A DNA stretch of 64,000 nt, from positions 17,123,067 through 17,187,066 of the forward strand of contig NC_051087.1 in assembly GCF_901709675.1 (NCBI RefSeq), read 5' to 3'. The DNA comes from Syngnathus acus. Taxonomy: Eukaryota > Chordata > Actinopteri > Syngnathiformes > Syngnathidae. The notes beneath the pieces were generated by a model. That model was given only the letters and a program-made list of their open reading frames with translations. It was not told the DNA's origin and made no database searches. Positions 11,580 to 23,194 of this stretch are shown here, one piece after another (the first letter of the stretch is position 1; each line of letters starts with the position of its first letter). The position numbers and the translations under genes were made by a program.

Positions 11580-13097
11580 CATGTAACACAATCCGTTCCA
11601 GAAGGCGGTTCGAGAAGCGAATCGGTCGAATTCCGAATCTAGTTTTCCCATTACTAATAATGGAAAAAAAATTATTTCGTTTCAAGAAAAAAAAAAACGC
11701 CTTTTTTTAAGCATTTTTTCATTTGTGCATATTTGTCCGATCGCGAAACCGTAGCGCGTCGCCCACCGCGCAACTGCACCGCGCTGGTCGCATTATTGTG
11801 ACAGAGCCGTCGCTGAAATTTAGAAAATATTTTTAAGATTAAAGATTAAAGATTAAAGTCCCAATGATCGTCACACACACACCTGGGTGTGGTGAAATTT
11901 GTCCTCTGCATTTAACCCATCCCCGTGTGATTTTAATCCATCCCCTGGGGGAGAGGGGAGCAGTGAGCAGCAGCAGTGCCGCGCTCGGGAATCAGTTGGT
12001 GATCTAACCCCCCAATTCCAACCCTTAATGCTGAGTGCCAAGCAGGGATGCAATGGGTCCCATTTTTATAGTCTTTGGTATGACCCGGCCGGGGTTTGAA
12101 CCCACAACCTTCCAGTCTCAGGGCGGACACTCTACCACTAGGCCACTGAGCTGGTCCTGATGTACTTTCCAAAATTTAAGTGGACCTAAGTGCGCAGGGA
12201 GCTTAATTTTGTCCGATCGCGCAACTGCAGCGCACCGCCGAACGCGCAACCGTAGCGCGTCGCCCACCGCGCAACTTCCCCGCGCTGGTCGCATTATTGT
12301 GACAGAGCCATCACTGAAATTTAGAAAATATTTTTAAAGTCCTGATGTACTTTCCAAAATTTAAGTGAACCTAAGTGCGCAGGGAGCTTGATTTTGTCCG
12401 ATCGCGCAACTGCAGCGCACCGCTGAACGCGCAAACGTAGCGCGTCGCCCACCGCGCAACTTCCCCGCGCTGGTCGCATTATTGTGACAGAGCTATCACT
12501 GAAATTTTGAAAATATTTTTAAAGTCTTGATGTACTTTCCAAAATTTAAGTGGACCTAAGTGCGCAGGGAGCTTGATTTTGTCCGATCGCGCAACTGCAG
12601 CGCACCGCCGAACGCGCAACCGAAGCGCGTCGCCGACCGCGCAACTGCACCGCGCTGGTCGCATTACTGTGACAGAGCCGTCGCTGAAATTTAGAAAATA
12701 TTTTTAAAGTCCTGATGTACTTTCCAAAATTTAAGTGAACCTCAGTGCGCAGGGAGCTTAATTTGGTCCGATCGCGCAACCGCAGCGCGCCGGGCGCTCA
12801 CTGTCGCATTGCTTTAAGAGCGTCTTTGTGTTTTAGGATGGCTTTACTGCTCCCACTTGCTTTCTTTGGAGGCATGATTATGGGTTAATACAATCCTCAA
12901 AGTAACGAAAATACAATAACAACGGAGTCAGTCGGCATCCAGGCCGCGCGGTCGGGTTATCTCGGGTCCTCCCAGCTCATCTCACGAGGTTCAACCTCCG
13001 AATTTTGTTCGACAGCCAAAGCAAAGAAATCTTGAATTTTTTGTTCGAATTCCGATTTGTTCGAGAACCGGGACGTTCGAAAACCGAGGTTTGACTG
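11580..13097. mobile_element. Tigger-like MITE with internal 185-bp repeats, copy 1
   Basis: The right terminus CGAAAACCGAGGTTTGACTG is followed by TA. The left terminus is lost in this copy: a deletion joins the hAT arm (CACATGTAA) to internal CACAATCCGTTCC. The interior repeats a 185-bp unit (ATCGCGCAACTGCAGCGCAC) starting at 12216, 12401, 12586 and 12771, plus an earlier one near 11740. The terminal CAGT-type sequence and TA flank suggest a pogo/Tigger relative; no transposase is present. Confidence 0.7.
11837..12152 (-). mobile_element. tRNA-derived SINE, copy 1
   Basis: On the minus strand a tRNA-like head starts near 12152 with box A-like TGGCCTAGTGGTAGAG and box B GGGTTCAAACCC (12091-12102). 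A body of about 250 bp follows, then a (TTAAAGA)-type tail on the plus-strand left side (three GATTAAA units at 11837). It sits inside the Tigger-like array. It differs from the copy at 25592-25908 at about three positions. Confidence 0.88.
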
Positions 13098-13630
13098 TAA
13101 AATAAAAAGATGCTGCTCACTGACAAGTGCCGCTATTTCAGCTAATCTTAGAACAGTCCTGCGGGCGACTCATGCGGTCCTTACGGGCGACCTGGTGCCC
13201 GCGGGCACCGTGTTGGTGACCCCTCCTTTAAGCTGTTACTGAATATATTTAGCCAAGCAAAGAAATAAAATTAAAAAATCCAAACATTTGTGCTTCCATG
13301 TGTGACTCAGAACCAACCCCGTGCTATTCTATTTATCCATATTTTTGCTAGTTCAGTTTGTTTTGCTCGACTGCCCCTTCTGGTCTCATGTGAAGGTTTG
13401 GCACCATCTCTTGGAAAAAATTAGAATTTCAGAAATGACAATTTACCCAATAATTCTCTACTCACATTTTGCACCACCTGCTGCTAAAATTTGGAATTTC
13501 AGCATTGCCAATTTATTCCTGGGAACAATCCAAGACTCACATTTTGCACCATCTGTATTCCCCATCCACCATGTTACTTGACAATGCTAAGGGAAAAAAA
13601 GGTTGCTTTTGGATTGATAATTAACTAGAG

Positions 13631-14436
13631 CAGTGGTCCCCAACTTTTTTTGCACCGGCTACGCGTCAGAAATATTTTTGCGGACCGGCCTTTATATAAA
13701 TAAATAATAAATCTATATAAATGAATAATACATTTATAATAAATATATAAATAAGATGAAATAAAATGATACGACTGGCATAAAAACAAATATAAACCAC
13801 ATAAAAATAAAACTCACCATGACGTTGAATTATTGGGATCACCGAGCTTGTTTCTCAGAAACGAGCCGGTCCCATCTAGGCGTAATCGGAGACAATGACA
13901 CCCGAAGTGGTTAAGGTTTGTCTTTTAATGCAGGATGTTTGGTCTCCATGTCCTGAAGCAGTTTTGAAGGCTTCATTGCCTCGTTAGCTAGCCTGTCGCC
14001 ACATATTATGCAGAGTGCGCTTGGCGCGTTAGTCACCTGTGGCAATAAATCCATATTTTAAGTAGGACTCCAGAAATGTTCTTTTAAATGCAGCTTTCCT
14101 TTTCTTAGAAGTGGTAGCCTCTTCTTCTTCAGTCTCCTCATTGGGCATTTTCCCCTTTCCGAAGAAGCTTTCCAAACATCTCTTTTTCTTGCTCATATTT
14201 GCTTGCGTCGCGGGCTCGACTGAGGTGACCGAGACAAGCGTCTTGTGTCAAGAGACACAGCGAGGATTGTAATTGGGAGAGAATTGCCAAATTTTTTAAA
14301 TTTTTCAAAATTAATTCTTACTCATTTTTGCTAGCTTTGCGGGCTCGACTGGGGTAACATGTCACGTGACCGGAACGAGCGTCTTGACCAGAATGAATTG
14401 ATCGTCGATCCGCGGACCGAGGGTTGGGGACCCCTG
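13631..14436. mobile_element. Non-autonomous hAT (806 bp) with BED-finger remnant
   Basis: Termini CAGTGGTCCCCAACTTTTTT and GGTTGGGGACCCCTG are inverted. Octamers AACTAGAG (13623-13630) and GACTAGAG (14437-14444) match at 7 of 8. The left interior is AT-rich. The middle holds a decayed transposase start on the minus strand. Confidence 0.88.
13910..14196 (-). pseudogene. hAT transposase N-terminus (BED zinc finger), frameshifted
   Basis: ATG at 14196-14194 opens a frame beginning MSKKKRCLESFFGKGK, Lys-rich and then acidic. A stop follows FIATGD, but the next frame continues with APSALCIICGDRLANEAMKP and a METKH end, which is the C-x2-C...H pattern of a BED finger in ZBED/hAT transposases. The first zinc-binding His of the HxxxxH pair appears as Asp. 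Nothing of the catalytic domain is left. Confidence 0.7.
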
Positions 14437-14864
14437 GACTAGAGGAAGAAATTGGAAAAAAAAAACTGGAGAACCAGTGACACATGCAGAAGATGTGTGA
14501 ACTGGGAAAACAGAGAAGTGTTTTGGAAAGAAAGTCAAATTAAATGATGAAAGAATCAAATGTAGTAAAGGACACATCCTTCCAAAAAGTTTGTCATAGT
14601 GATACTGGACAAGGATTGTGAGGCATGGTCCTTGCCAAGCCTCAACAGGAGGGAGGGTGTAGTACAGATAGTGGAAGATAGAAATAATACAACACTTTTT
14701 GACATGGATTATCTAATACAATTGGAGTCATACCATTAAGTTAAAAATGTTCTCAAATTTTTCAAACTTTTGCCATAAACAATCGAAAAATGATTGAATA
14801 GTGACTAAAGAAAGGAAGTAAGGAAGTAAAATTGTCTAATCATTTAACAAATGAGTCTCTCCCC
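14437..14864. other. Non-coding, no recognised feature
   Basis: Apart from the octamer target copy at 14437-14444 this AT-rich stretch has only short AGGAAGTA repeats near 14815. No coding signal seen. Confidence 0.5.
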
Positions 14865-15770
14865 CACCAGGAAGGCCATCCATTTACCTCCTAAACTAGC
14901 TGTGTGTAAATGTGCCGTACAGACGAAATCTCAAACGGAAACAGATTATCAGACAAAATTGCAAAAGAAGCAGCAGCAGGGAAACATGGCCATGAAAATT
15001 ATCTAATAGATTCGAAGGACACACAACTCAAAGACAAAACTACTGACACACATGCAGAACAATGCTCCATTAATGGAAAAACAAATGTGGATGACAAAAA
15101 GTGCAATAATGGAAAAAGATATCTACCACATTAATAACAAACCTGTTTTACCAAAATAACTTTTTATGGCAACAGCAATTGTGACACATGCCATGTGTCA
15201 ACAGGAGGGATGAGTTCCATCATACATCAATAATTCACTACTTTTGGTTTGGTTTCTCACTTAATTTTTTTTTTTTGTAAAGCATGTCCTGTTTGTGTGA
15301 CGCATAATCCACACGGAAACATGAGACCTAAAAGAGGCTCATTACCAAAACCTTGTTACCTCTTTCAAACCATGCACATGGATTTTATTGAACTCACACA
15401 AAGTGGACCTCGCAAATGCTGCCTAGTGATGATTGATGCATTTCCCAAATGGGTAGAAATAGTCCAATCTAAACAGGCAGATGCCCTAACAGTAGCCAAA
15501 GCCATTTGCAAATCCATCTCATGGCATCCCCCAAACCAATTACAGTGACAATGGTCCACACTTTGTGAACCAAGTAGTACAGAACATGGCTGTACACCTT
15601 GGAATAACGTTAAAAGAACCACTGTGCTTATCACCCTCAGAGTGCAGGCATAGTGGAAAGAACTATCAAAAGCAGGTTAAAAAAAATGCATGGAAACGAC
15701 AGGCAGAAACTGGCCAGAGTGCCTAGACTTAGTAAAACTCTATATGAGTTTAAGAAGGATTAACACTCGT
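14865..15770 (+). pseudogene. Retroviral pol remnant: RNase H end and integrase
   Basis: 14870-14990 gives an RNase H C-terminus-like text (GNRLSDKIAKEAAAG after a frameshift). 15249-15548 opens into an integrase: zinc-finger end (CPVC), then the core with the first catalytic Asp in MDFIEL and WVEIVQSKQADALTVAK. A frameshift near 15540 precedes the second catalytic Asp in an SDNGPHF-like motif, and broken text continues to about 15760. The style is retroviral rather than Copia. A 5' relation to the LTRs of this window is not shown. Confidence 0.65.
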
Positions 15771-16520
15771 GTTGGGTCGTGGGTGCCGATGCTTCGGAGC
15801 GTGTATCGAGTAATCCAGGAAGTGTTTAGTGGAGCGCGTATCGAGGCATGTATCATTATGGAGCGGTGACGTCATGGATGATGGACGAGGCTTAGTCTGC
15901 TCGACGGGTGCCGTGATTGGCTGACACACAGACGAGGCTTCGTCTGCTTGATGGGTGCCGTGACTGGCTGACACATCAAATCGGCAATGCGTACCCTGTC
16001 TTGCCCGCACAATTCGAGTTTCTGTGCTACAGTAGTATTGGCTTGTGAGTGAACGATTCGTTCAAAAGAACGAATCCTTTCAGTGAACGAATCACTTCCT
16101 AAGGTGATTCGTTCTTTTTTCAGTTCATATGACTTCAACCAATATGCAATAACGTAACTTATCCCACACAGTAGGTGTCGGTAATGCGTATTGAAGCTGG
16201 TGCCACCTCACCGTAAAACAAAACGAAGAAGAAAATGACGTAACTTCCCGTTCACGAACGAGTCGTGAATTGCATTTCCCGTTCATCAACTGAACGGATC
16301 TGTGAGTGAACGAGTCAGTGAGTGAGTGATTTGCATTTCGCGTTCATCGCGAGAACGGATCAGTGAGGGACCGAGTCAATGAGTGAACTGCCTTCCCGTA
16401 CATCAACAGATCAATCATTGAACGTGTTGTCTCCTTGCGTGAACAATTCAGTGAATAAACGTGAACTATGTAAGCCAAAATGTAGATAAACGATTTGCCA
16501 AGGACAGAAGGAACCACTCA
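15771..16520. repeat. Non-coding region with GAACGA-rich inverted motifs
   Basis: No gene. Two near copies of a 65-bp segment (GACGAGGCTT...CTGCTTGATGGGTGCCGTGA) lie at 15885-15970. From 16045 to 16400 the text is full of GTGAACGA and CGTTCA in both directions, for example GAACGATTCGTTC and GAACGAATC, so strands can fold on themselves. This may be a decayed DNA transposon; no termini were fixed. Confidence 0.45.
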
Positions 16521-16521
16521 C

Positions 16522-17442
16522 TGAAACACCACTTCTTTTGTGCTCCTTTTCTCCAAGCTAACGACTAACTTTATTGCATGAAGGAATGCACCGATATGCA
16601 ACAACGGGGAGATTATGCTTCTCTTTGGGTAATCTTATTTTATAATACAGTAGTTCTTAAATAACACGTGTTAGAATAATTAGTTTTGCAGAAGCGCTGG
16701 TCGGCCTGAACCGGAGGTCTCATATCTTCGCTCAAGCCAACATATCTGTCTAGCTTTAGGGAGTTCTTATACTCCCTTCCTTTTCTTATCTGTGAGAGGC
16801 CCTCACTAGTTATGAACAGAACACCTTTGTTCTTTGTTTAGTTCAAGAGAAGTTCTTTCTCTCTTATACCTTGTAGTTTCTACTCATGAATTGTTGTTGA
16901 CCGGGACAGTTTTTAAGTTATCCCATATTTACTCAATGTTTAAGTAGACTTCATGCAAGTTATCTCACATCTACTTAATGTTTGTTGGAGTGTATACACG
17001 AGAGGTATCTGATTATTTACTCATTATTATTATTGTGTGAAACGTAGCAAGAAAGTCTAGAGCATTGTTTTACAGGGACACGGCATCCAGGTTTGGAGAT
17101 TGCAGCCGAGAATGAGGCTGCCAACCACCTAAGAACAGACTCTGCATTCCTGGGGTCACGGATCGGCCAAGGCCTTGCGGCCTCGCACCACACAACATTA
17201 TTAGCTAGCTAAACAGCGTTGCTACAGTCACAATCTCCCCTCCCTTTAGTGTAGCAACGCCTCTTGTAACCAGGGCAACCCATCATAAAAAGAGGAGATA
17301 ATGGAAGAGGAGTCCAGAATTGGTGGAAGACTGTAACTGGGCCTTCTACGTAATTCTCCTCGCGAGCAAAAGGAATACTGGTTGTCTTCTCCTCTTTGTT
17401 TCCAGCGTGTAAATTAATGTCTGATGGTATTTAGACCTGACA
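16522..17442 (-). repeat. Possible solo LTR (about 920 bp)
   Basis: In minus orientation it would begin TGTCAGGTCTAAATACC and end GGTGTTTCA, with AATAAAG about 40 bases from the end (plus strand CTTTATTGCA near 16570), as expected of a polyadenylation region. The flanking five bases do not match. There is no second copy in the window, so the call rests on end bases and signal placement only. Confidence 0.35.
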
Positions 17443-17547
17443 ACACGTGTATGCATATATGCGCCTAAATATTGTTATTCAATGTATCTACTGCAATTTC
17501 ACATTAGATTGCTGGTTTGAAATGTACTTTTATTATTATTATTATTA

Positions 17548-17632
17548 CTGCTCGATGACAGCTGGAATAGGCTCCAGCATGCCCGCGACCCCCGTGGGGA
17601 CAAAGCGGTACAGAAAATGGATGGATGGATTA
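17548..17632 (+). mobile_element. RTE-type LINE/SINE 3' tail fragment
   Basis: GACAGCTGGAATAGGCTCCA followed by CCGCGACCCC and an ATGGATGGATGG end is the common fish 3' tail shared by RTE-like LINEs and their SINEs. The reverse copy is at 24553-24710. Confidence 0.65.
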
Positions 17633-18008
17633 TTATTATTTTAATGAACATTTGTGTTAAAACTTGCCTGGTGTTTTATTCCTTGTTTTTATTTTTGCCC
17701 ATTAAAACAGAAAAATCAGACATTTGGTTCACTGCTTTATATGACAATATGTACGTATATGTGTTTTACGTTGTTATATGAGTTGGTGTCCCCCAAAATA
17801 ACAAATGTTGGTATAACGTTTTTATTTTCAAGCTTATTCAAACACAAACACATTCGGTATAATAACACCATCAACTACAAGCCAACAAATACAAAATTAA
17901 CACATCAATGTCGGCATAACGTGTGTCGGCTGGGATAGCAGCAATGCTGTCTGTCACTCACTCGTGAATCTTCGCGAACAACCAATCAGCAGTGAGCGTT
18001 AGATGGAG

Positions 18009-18830
18009 GAAGTTAGAGTGAGGAACACGGCTATACACCGAGTCTCTCCCGGATGACCGAGCTTCTCACCTTACCTCTAAGGGAGAGCCCGGACAACCTG
18101 CGGAGGAAACTCATTTCAGCCGCTTGTATCCTGGATCTCGTTCTTTCGGTCACGACCCATAGGTGAGGGTAGGAGCATAGATCGACCGATAAATCGAGAG
18201 CTTTGCCTTTTGGCTCAGCTCTCGCTTCACCACGACAGACCGGTACAGAGTCCGCATTACTGCCGACACTGCACCAATCCGCCTGTCGATCTCGCGCTCC
18301 AATCTGCCCTCACTCGTGAACAAGGCCCCAAGATATTTGAACTCCTCCACTTGGGACAGGATCTCATCCCCGATCCAAAGAGGGCATTCCACCCTTTTCC
18401 GACCGAGGACCATGGACTCGGATTTGGAGGTGCTGACCCTCATCCCGACCGCTTCACACTCTGCTGCGAACCGCTCCAGTGAAAGTTGGAGATCACGGCT
18501 TGAAGAAGCCAACAGCACGACATCGTCTGCAAAAAACAGAGACGCGATGCTGAGGTCCCCAAACCGGACACCCTCAACGCCTTGGCCGCGCCTAGAAATT
18601 CTGTCCGTAAAGGCCAAAAGGCAAAGCTCTCGAATTACTGGTCGATCTATGGTCCTACCCTCACCTATGGTCACGAGCTATGGGTCGTGACCGAAAGAAC
18701 GAGATCCAGGATACAAGCGGCCGAAATGAATTTCCTCCGCAGGGTGTCCGGGCTCTCCCTTAGAGATAAGGTGAGAAGCTCGGTCATCCGAGAGAGACTC
18801 GGTATATAGCCGTATTCCTCACTCTAACTT
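18009..18830. repeat. Inverted duplication of a LINE/LTR junction
   Basis: Left arm 18009-18213 and right arm 18613-18830 are reverse complements at roughly 90% identity, with a loop of about 400 bp. Each arm runs from RTE-like LINE text through CTCGGTATATAGCCG-like sequence into the LTR end motif CTCACTCTAACTT. The right arm carries about 11 extra bases (GTCACGAGCTAT) missing on the left. The whole junction, not one element, is inverted. Confidence 0.85.
18029..18674 (-). pseudogene. RTE-like LINE reverse transcriptase fragment
   Basis: The minus frame 18674-18150 reads DRISRRGQGVEGVRFGDLSI, the catalytic FADDVVLLASSSRDLQLSLE and then EFKYLGALFTSEGRLEREID. This matches the LINE at 59713-61995 and 30308-32652 segment for segment. 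Both the N-terminal RT half and the C-terminus are missing. It forms the loop and part of the left arm of the inverted duplication. Confidence 0.8.
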
Positions 18831-19237
18831 CTTTGCAAGAACCACACAGTTTGCCCATTAGCACTTGCAAGTAGAGAAAGCCTTCATCACCTTGTAGGAT
18901 ACAAAGGTGCTTGAAAGCAGTCTGCCTTTCGCCTCTTGCAAGGGAATATTTATTGAGAGAAAACAGGGTGGGGGTGAGAGTGAACAGGTTTCGGTGGTCT
19001 CCTCTGCAACTGGTTAATCAGGGCAGAGGGTCTTAGCGCTTTTTTTTACAAGGATGTGGAAACAGATACTAGTGGAGCAATTTAGATAACTAAGCAAGAA
19101 TGTTTCCACATCACTTGGAAAGTTTCAACAACTGAATGTGGAAACTTTCCCGAGTCAAGGAAAGGTGAAAGATTTTAACAAAGTTAATGATTCTAGTCTA
19201 CATCCCAACATAATCATATGATCAAAATAATTTGTCA
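18812..19237 (-). mobile_element. ERV-like LTR, minus copy
   Basis: Reverse complement of 8483-8933, with the same CTGTTCACTCTCACCC block and an AATAAATATT signal. Its 3' tip is cut five bases short and fused to the LINE fragment at about 18812. The other edge abuts a Rex1 fragment at about 19240. Confidence 0.78.
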
Positions 19238-19261
19238 CCCCTAACAGCTCTCTGTGTTTAT

Positions 19262-19920
19262 GTTCACAACGAGTGGGGTTGTGACTGCAGGATCTTTGAC
19301 AAACACTGTTCTCCTGATTTAGAGCTTCTGGCAGTTTGTGCAGACCTTTTTATCTCCTGAAGGAGTTCTCAGTATATGTGATAGCTGTTTACATCCCACC
19401 CGATGCTAACGTTAGCACGGCTCAGCCTCTTGCTTTACACCATAAACAAACAGCTGTTCACCCATCCCAACACAGTCCTTATTGTTGCCGGTGATTTCAA
19501 TCAGGCGTGCCTCAAGTCTGTGCTCCCCAAACTCACCCAGTTTGTGGATTTTGCCACCAGAGGGAATAATACTTTGGATCATGTTTATTCCAATATTAAG
19601 TATGCATACAAAGCTTCCCCCCTCCCCCACCTGGCTTGATCTGACTACCTCTGCTTGTCGCTCACCCCCACCTACACCCCTCTGCTGAGGAATTCAAAAC
19701 CTGAGAGAAAGACAATTAAGACCTGGCCTGAAGGAGCCCTCTCTCTGCTACAGGACTGTTTTGCCACTACAATATGGGATTTATTCTATAGCCACAACGT
19801 CCAGGAGTACACGGGCTCCTACATCAGGAGCTTTGTTGACGTCACCGTCAAACCAAAAAGCCTGGATGAACAGTGAAGTGCAATCCCTCCTGAAACATCG
19901 CAACAAAGAAGGCATGCTGC
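19262..19920 (+). pseudogene. Rex1 LINE endonuclease fragment
   Basis: Broken frames give AVYIPPDAN, VAGDFNQACLKSVLPKLTQF, RGNNTLDHVYSNI and LPHLA-x-SDYLCLSLTP, which is the apurinic endonuclease of Rex1-type LINEs (GDFN and SDH-type motifs in order). The His of the SDH motif reads Tyr here, and a stop precedes it. The fragment ends after VKPKSLDEQ. The RT domain is absent. Confidence 0.75.
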
Positions 19921-20360
19921 ACACCTTATTTTTGGGCCCAGTCAAATTGTTGAATTTTCTGCAAGGATGGTGTCTAAAAAAAGAAAAGAGCAGTGAGCAT
20001 AAGACCACAAGGTCACAGCACCAATTGTTAATTTCTGGGCAAATCTTTCATCCGGTTCTTTTATCTTTAACGCTTGTTACGCCAAAAGTAACTACCAGAA
20101 GAGCATATTCTCAATTGAACTGTTTAATGCAGCATGTCCAAAGTCCGGCCCGCGGGGCAAATCTGGCCCCCGGTCAGATTTCATACGGCCCGCAGCTTCG
20201 GTCTTATAATGTATTATTTATGGCATTGCACTGTTAAACTGAATAAAAAAAATCATGAAACTTGAAACTATAATTCCTCCTTTTACCAAAAGGTGGCAGC
20301 GCCACTTTAATAATATCAGTCTGCATCCGTGCAGCGAACCACTCTCCGCTCATATCTGCC

Positions 20361-20652
20361 ATGCCGACTGCAAAAAAACGAGGAAAGTTGACATTGAGGG
20401 CCGCCGCTTTCAAGAGAGATGGAAATTACAATACTTCTTCACTGAAAATCAAGGCAATTGTGTTTGTCTAATTTGTAAAGAGACAGTTGCCTTGTTTAAG
20501 GATTTCAACCAAAAGAGACACTACCAGACGAAACATGCTAACACATACGACAAGCTAACAGGGAGTGACCGTGCTGATAAAGTGCAACAGCTCCAAGCTG
20601 AACCGGCATCACAACAGCGATTCTTCACGCGGAGCTGTGAGTCAAATGTAAA
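20361..20652 (+). pseudogene. hAT transposase N-terminus with zinc finger, cut by a MITE
   Basis: ATG at 20361 opens MPTAKKRGKVDIEGRRFQER, then a finger C-V-C-L-I-C...H-Y-Q-T-K-H (CLICKE, RHYQTKHAN), then an Ala/Gln-rich stretch. This is the start of the transposase family that gave rise to vertebrate GTF2IRD2 and ZBED5-like genes. The coding text ends where MITE A enters at 20653; the catalytic and dimerisation parts are not found downstream. Confidence 0.8.
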
Positions 20653-20834
20653 TACCGTAATTTTCAGACTAAAAGTCGCTCCGGAATATACGTCGCATTA
20701 GCTATAAAATGCACAATAACATGAAAAAAAACATATATAAGTTGCTCCGGAGTATAAGTCGCATTTTGGGGGAAATTTATTCGACAAAATCAACACCAAG
20801 AACAGACATGAACGAGCAACAACAGGCTAAACGA

Positions 20835-21290
20835 TAGGCATTGTCATGTAACATGGAGTGGGGGGGGGGAAACAAATGGTGCATAAAGTGAGTATGGATT
20901 GCTCCCAGTAATAAATTGGCGGGGCTGACATTCCAAATTTTAACAGCAGATGGTGCAAAGTTAAGTGGGGGAATATTGAATGAATTGGCAAAGCTGAAAT
21001 TCCAAAATTCTCCAAAAGATGGAGCCAAACCGGTGCAGGAGACCAAAGAGAAAGAGGGGTCGGATTATGGGTCACACATGGAAGCACAAAAATGGTTTTT
21101 ATTTTTATTTTTATTTTACTTGCTTGGCTAAAATATATTCTGTAACCGCTTAAAGCAATATTATCACAGAATTAGACTAAGCTGCCCACCCATATAAGAA
21201 TAGGGGTGTGTTAAAAATTGTTGGGAAGGGAAGAACAAATGAGTTTTTATTTTTCTTTTATTTTTTATTTTTTTATTTTCTTTGCTTGGC
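20835..21290 (-). repeat. Dispersed repeat R1, copy 2 (uninterrupted)
   Basis: Reverse-complement partner of 11370-11433 plus 13226-13590. It shows the intact hAT target, so it confirms that 11434-13225 is a clean insertion. It carries two TTTGCTTGGCT-type segments near 21115 and 21280. Confidence 0.65.
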
Positions 21291-21297
21291 TGAAATA

Positions 21298-21850
21298 CCG
21301 TTTTTTTCCGTGTATAATGCGCCCCCATGTATAATACGCACCCTAAAAATGGCATGTTGATGCTGGAAAAAAGCCTGTACCCATGTATAATACGCACCCA
21401 ATTATTTTTTTTTTTTTTTTTTTTTAAGTCCCAATGATCGTCACACACGCAGGGAGGCAATGGGTCCCATTTTTATAGTCTTTGGTATGGTCTTAACTAG
21501 GCTGGACGTATTTTCTTTTGTTGGCGTTGATTTCTCCGACTGCCCGTAAAGGCACCACCGCGATCAGATGAAAAGAGAGGAAAGTGACGTGCGGACATGT
21601 GAAAAAGGCGGCTCTGTATGGGAGAGACGTTGAAGAGGAATAAAAACACCCTTGGAAACCAAAACTTGCCCCTCGTGACTCGGAGCCGCAACAAATGTTT
21701 CGGATTTGTGTAGGGTACATTGTGACAGCAAACGAGCAGGTGATCGGCAAGCGTCTGATACGAGAGCATTGCGTTCGTATGGAGCGTGTTTGAAGTGAAC
21801 AGCAGAGACGAAAGGAACAAGGCAAAGTGTTGTGAAATAAAATATTATTA
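21298..21850 (+). mobile_element. MITE family B, partial copy
   Basis: Starts CCGTTTTTTTCCGTGTATAA after TA. It contains the captured SINE segment (AGTCCCAATGATCGTCACAC near 21427) and then the same interior as 30629-31150. The right half is missing: after AAATAAAATATTA it runs into TA-rich sequence and R2. Confidence 0.8.
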
Positions 21851-21959
21851 TATTATTATTATAGATTTATATAGATTATTATGGTTTGCAAACATACCAT
21901 AATAAATAACAATAAGGAAGGTTTTCAAATTCGACTTTTCGGATTAGTGTTAGAGCTAT

Positions 21960-22651
21960 AATTAGTAAATGTCCTTCGGGCACGAGCCCGTTCCTGTTTC
22001 TTCGGGCCGCGTCAGAGGCTACTTTGAATGATTTTGAGGGACTAATTTGCCTTCAAAATAAATTGCAAGATAATAATAATCCGATTAAATCATTTTAAAT
22101 CGTATTAAGTAAAATATTATTTTGTTGGATATTGGTGGAAGCAATCCCACGGTTAAGTGTTTAAATATATCAAGTTAGAATTAGAGATTTAATACATTAA
22201 ATCCATTCTCACACACTATCATTGACATACTTCCGCAAATGGGACTTTCTTCCGAGAAATAGGAAGTAAGCTTGTTACTTCCTCAAACCAAGTAGAGCGA
22301 GGCCATATCAAAAGTTATTTCGACAAAACTAGTGCTAGGGTGCGCTAGACCAACGAATCCTTGAGGTCTTAACAAAGACATCTAAACAATATCCGTAACG
22401 TAATACCAGCATCAAACAACCGAAGGGAGCCATCATTACGGCGCGGTCATATCGACGACTCGCCTCGAATAGAGTTACTCGGCTCGCGCGTCGGATGACT
22501 TAAAAAGGATTGGCGTCGTAAAGAAATTAGATTGATTCTGGTAGAATTAATTTAACTCGGGTGGTCAGCTACGGACGAGTCCCTTCACCCCCGGCTTATT
22601 GAACCCGTTACAGGAGAGCCGGTGCCACTTTAATAAAGTGCGCGTTTGACA
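21960..22651 (-). repeat. LTR-like repeat R2, copy 2
   Basis: Reverse complement of the 9222 copy, ending GCGCGTTTGACA at 22651. Blocks AATCCTTGAGGTCTTAACAA and GAAGGGAGCCATCATTACGG are shared with 42490-42800. The left part matches the 215-bp unit region of copy 1 loosely. Confidence 0.55.
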
Positions 22652-23194
22652 GCATGCTAACATAACATAAACACAAACGAAGAGCTGAGAACGGGCCTGA
22701 CGTAACATTCAGAGTTATTCAAATAACTAAACATGTTTATAAAATCATCTGTGTCACTCCAAATCATTAAATCCATCGATCGTCCTTTAAGTCAACAATG
22801 CCGGCCAGGTGCGCGCCGCTGACGGCACTTGCACTTCAAAATATTCTACAGGCCCATATAACGATATATAAATTATATATCAAATAACTATTTTGTAAGC
22901 AATAATATTCTCAAAACATCTGTGTCACTCCAAAATCCATCGATCAAATTCCTCGTCTTTTGTCAACAACGCCGCGCGTGCGCCGCTGGCGTCAGCCTCG
23001 TCGTTATTCCACAGATCTAGGATATAACTATATTGTAGCGTTAACAAAGTACCAGGAAAGACGTGGGTTTGGTAAACGGCTCTTTATTTAACAAAACAAG
23101 AGTTCAACGAGCCAACAACTACTGAACTGTAAACATAAAAACATATACGAACTACACGAAATAAAATATATCAAATAACTATAACATAAATAGT

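Larger units (their letters stand above)
11434..13225. mobile_element. hAT element carrying a nested Tigger-like MITE and a SINE
   Basis: Starts CAGGGGTCACCAACTTTTCT and ends GTTGGTGACCCCT, which are inverted termini. Flanking octamers CTTTAAGA (11426-11433) and CTTTAAGC (13226-13233) differ at one base; the uninterrupted R1 copy reads CTTTAAGC. Arms are 11434-11575 and 13098-13225. The same composite occurs at 56388-57563, and its right arm at 36129-36256. No transposase remains. Confidence 0.85.
11370..13590 (+). repeat. Dispersed repeat R1, copy 1, split by a hAT insertion
   Basis: Left part 11370-11433 and right part 13226-13590 match, in reverse, the continuous copy at about 20835-21290. 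Shared blocks include TTGTGCTTCCATGTGTGAC, TTTTGCACCATCTG and CCATGTTAC. The hAT at 11434-13225 interrupts it and the repeat resumes precisely after it. The family is unclassified. It has no long frame. Confidence 0.65.

Noticed and set aside
12091-12152. tRNA-like box A and box B on the minus strand (also at 25852-25905)
   Set aside because: Part of SINE heads with a SINE body and tail; not tRNA genes.
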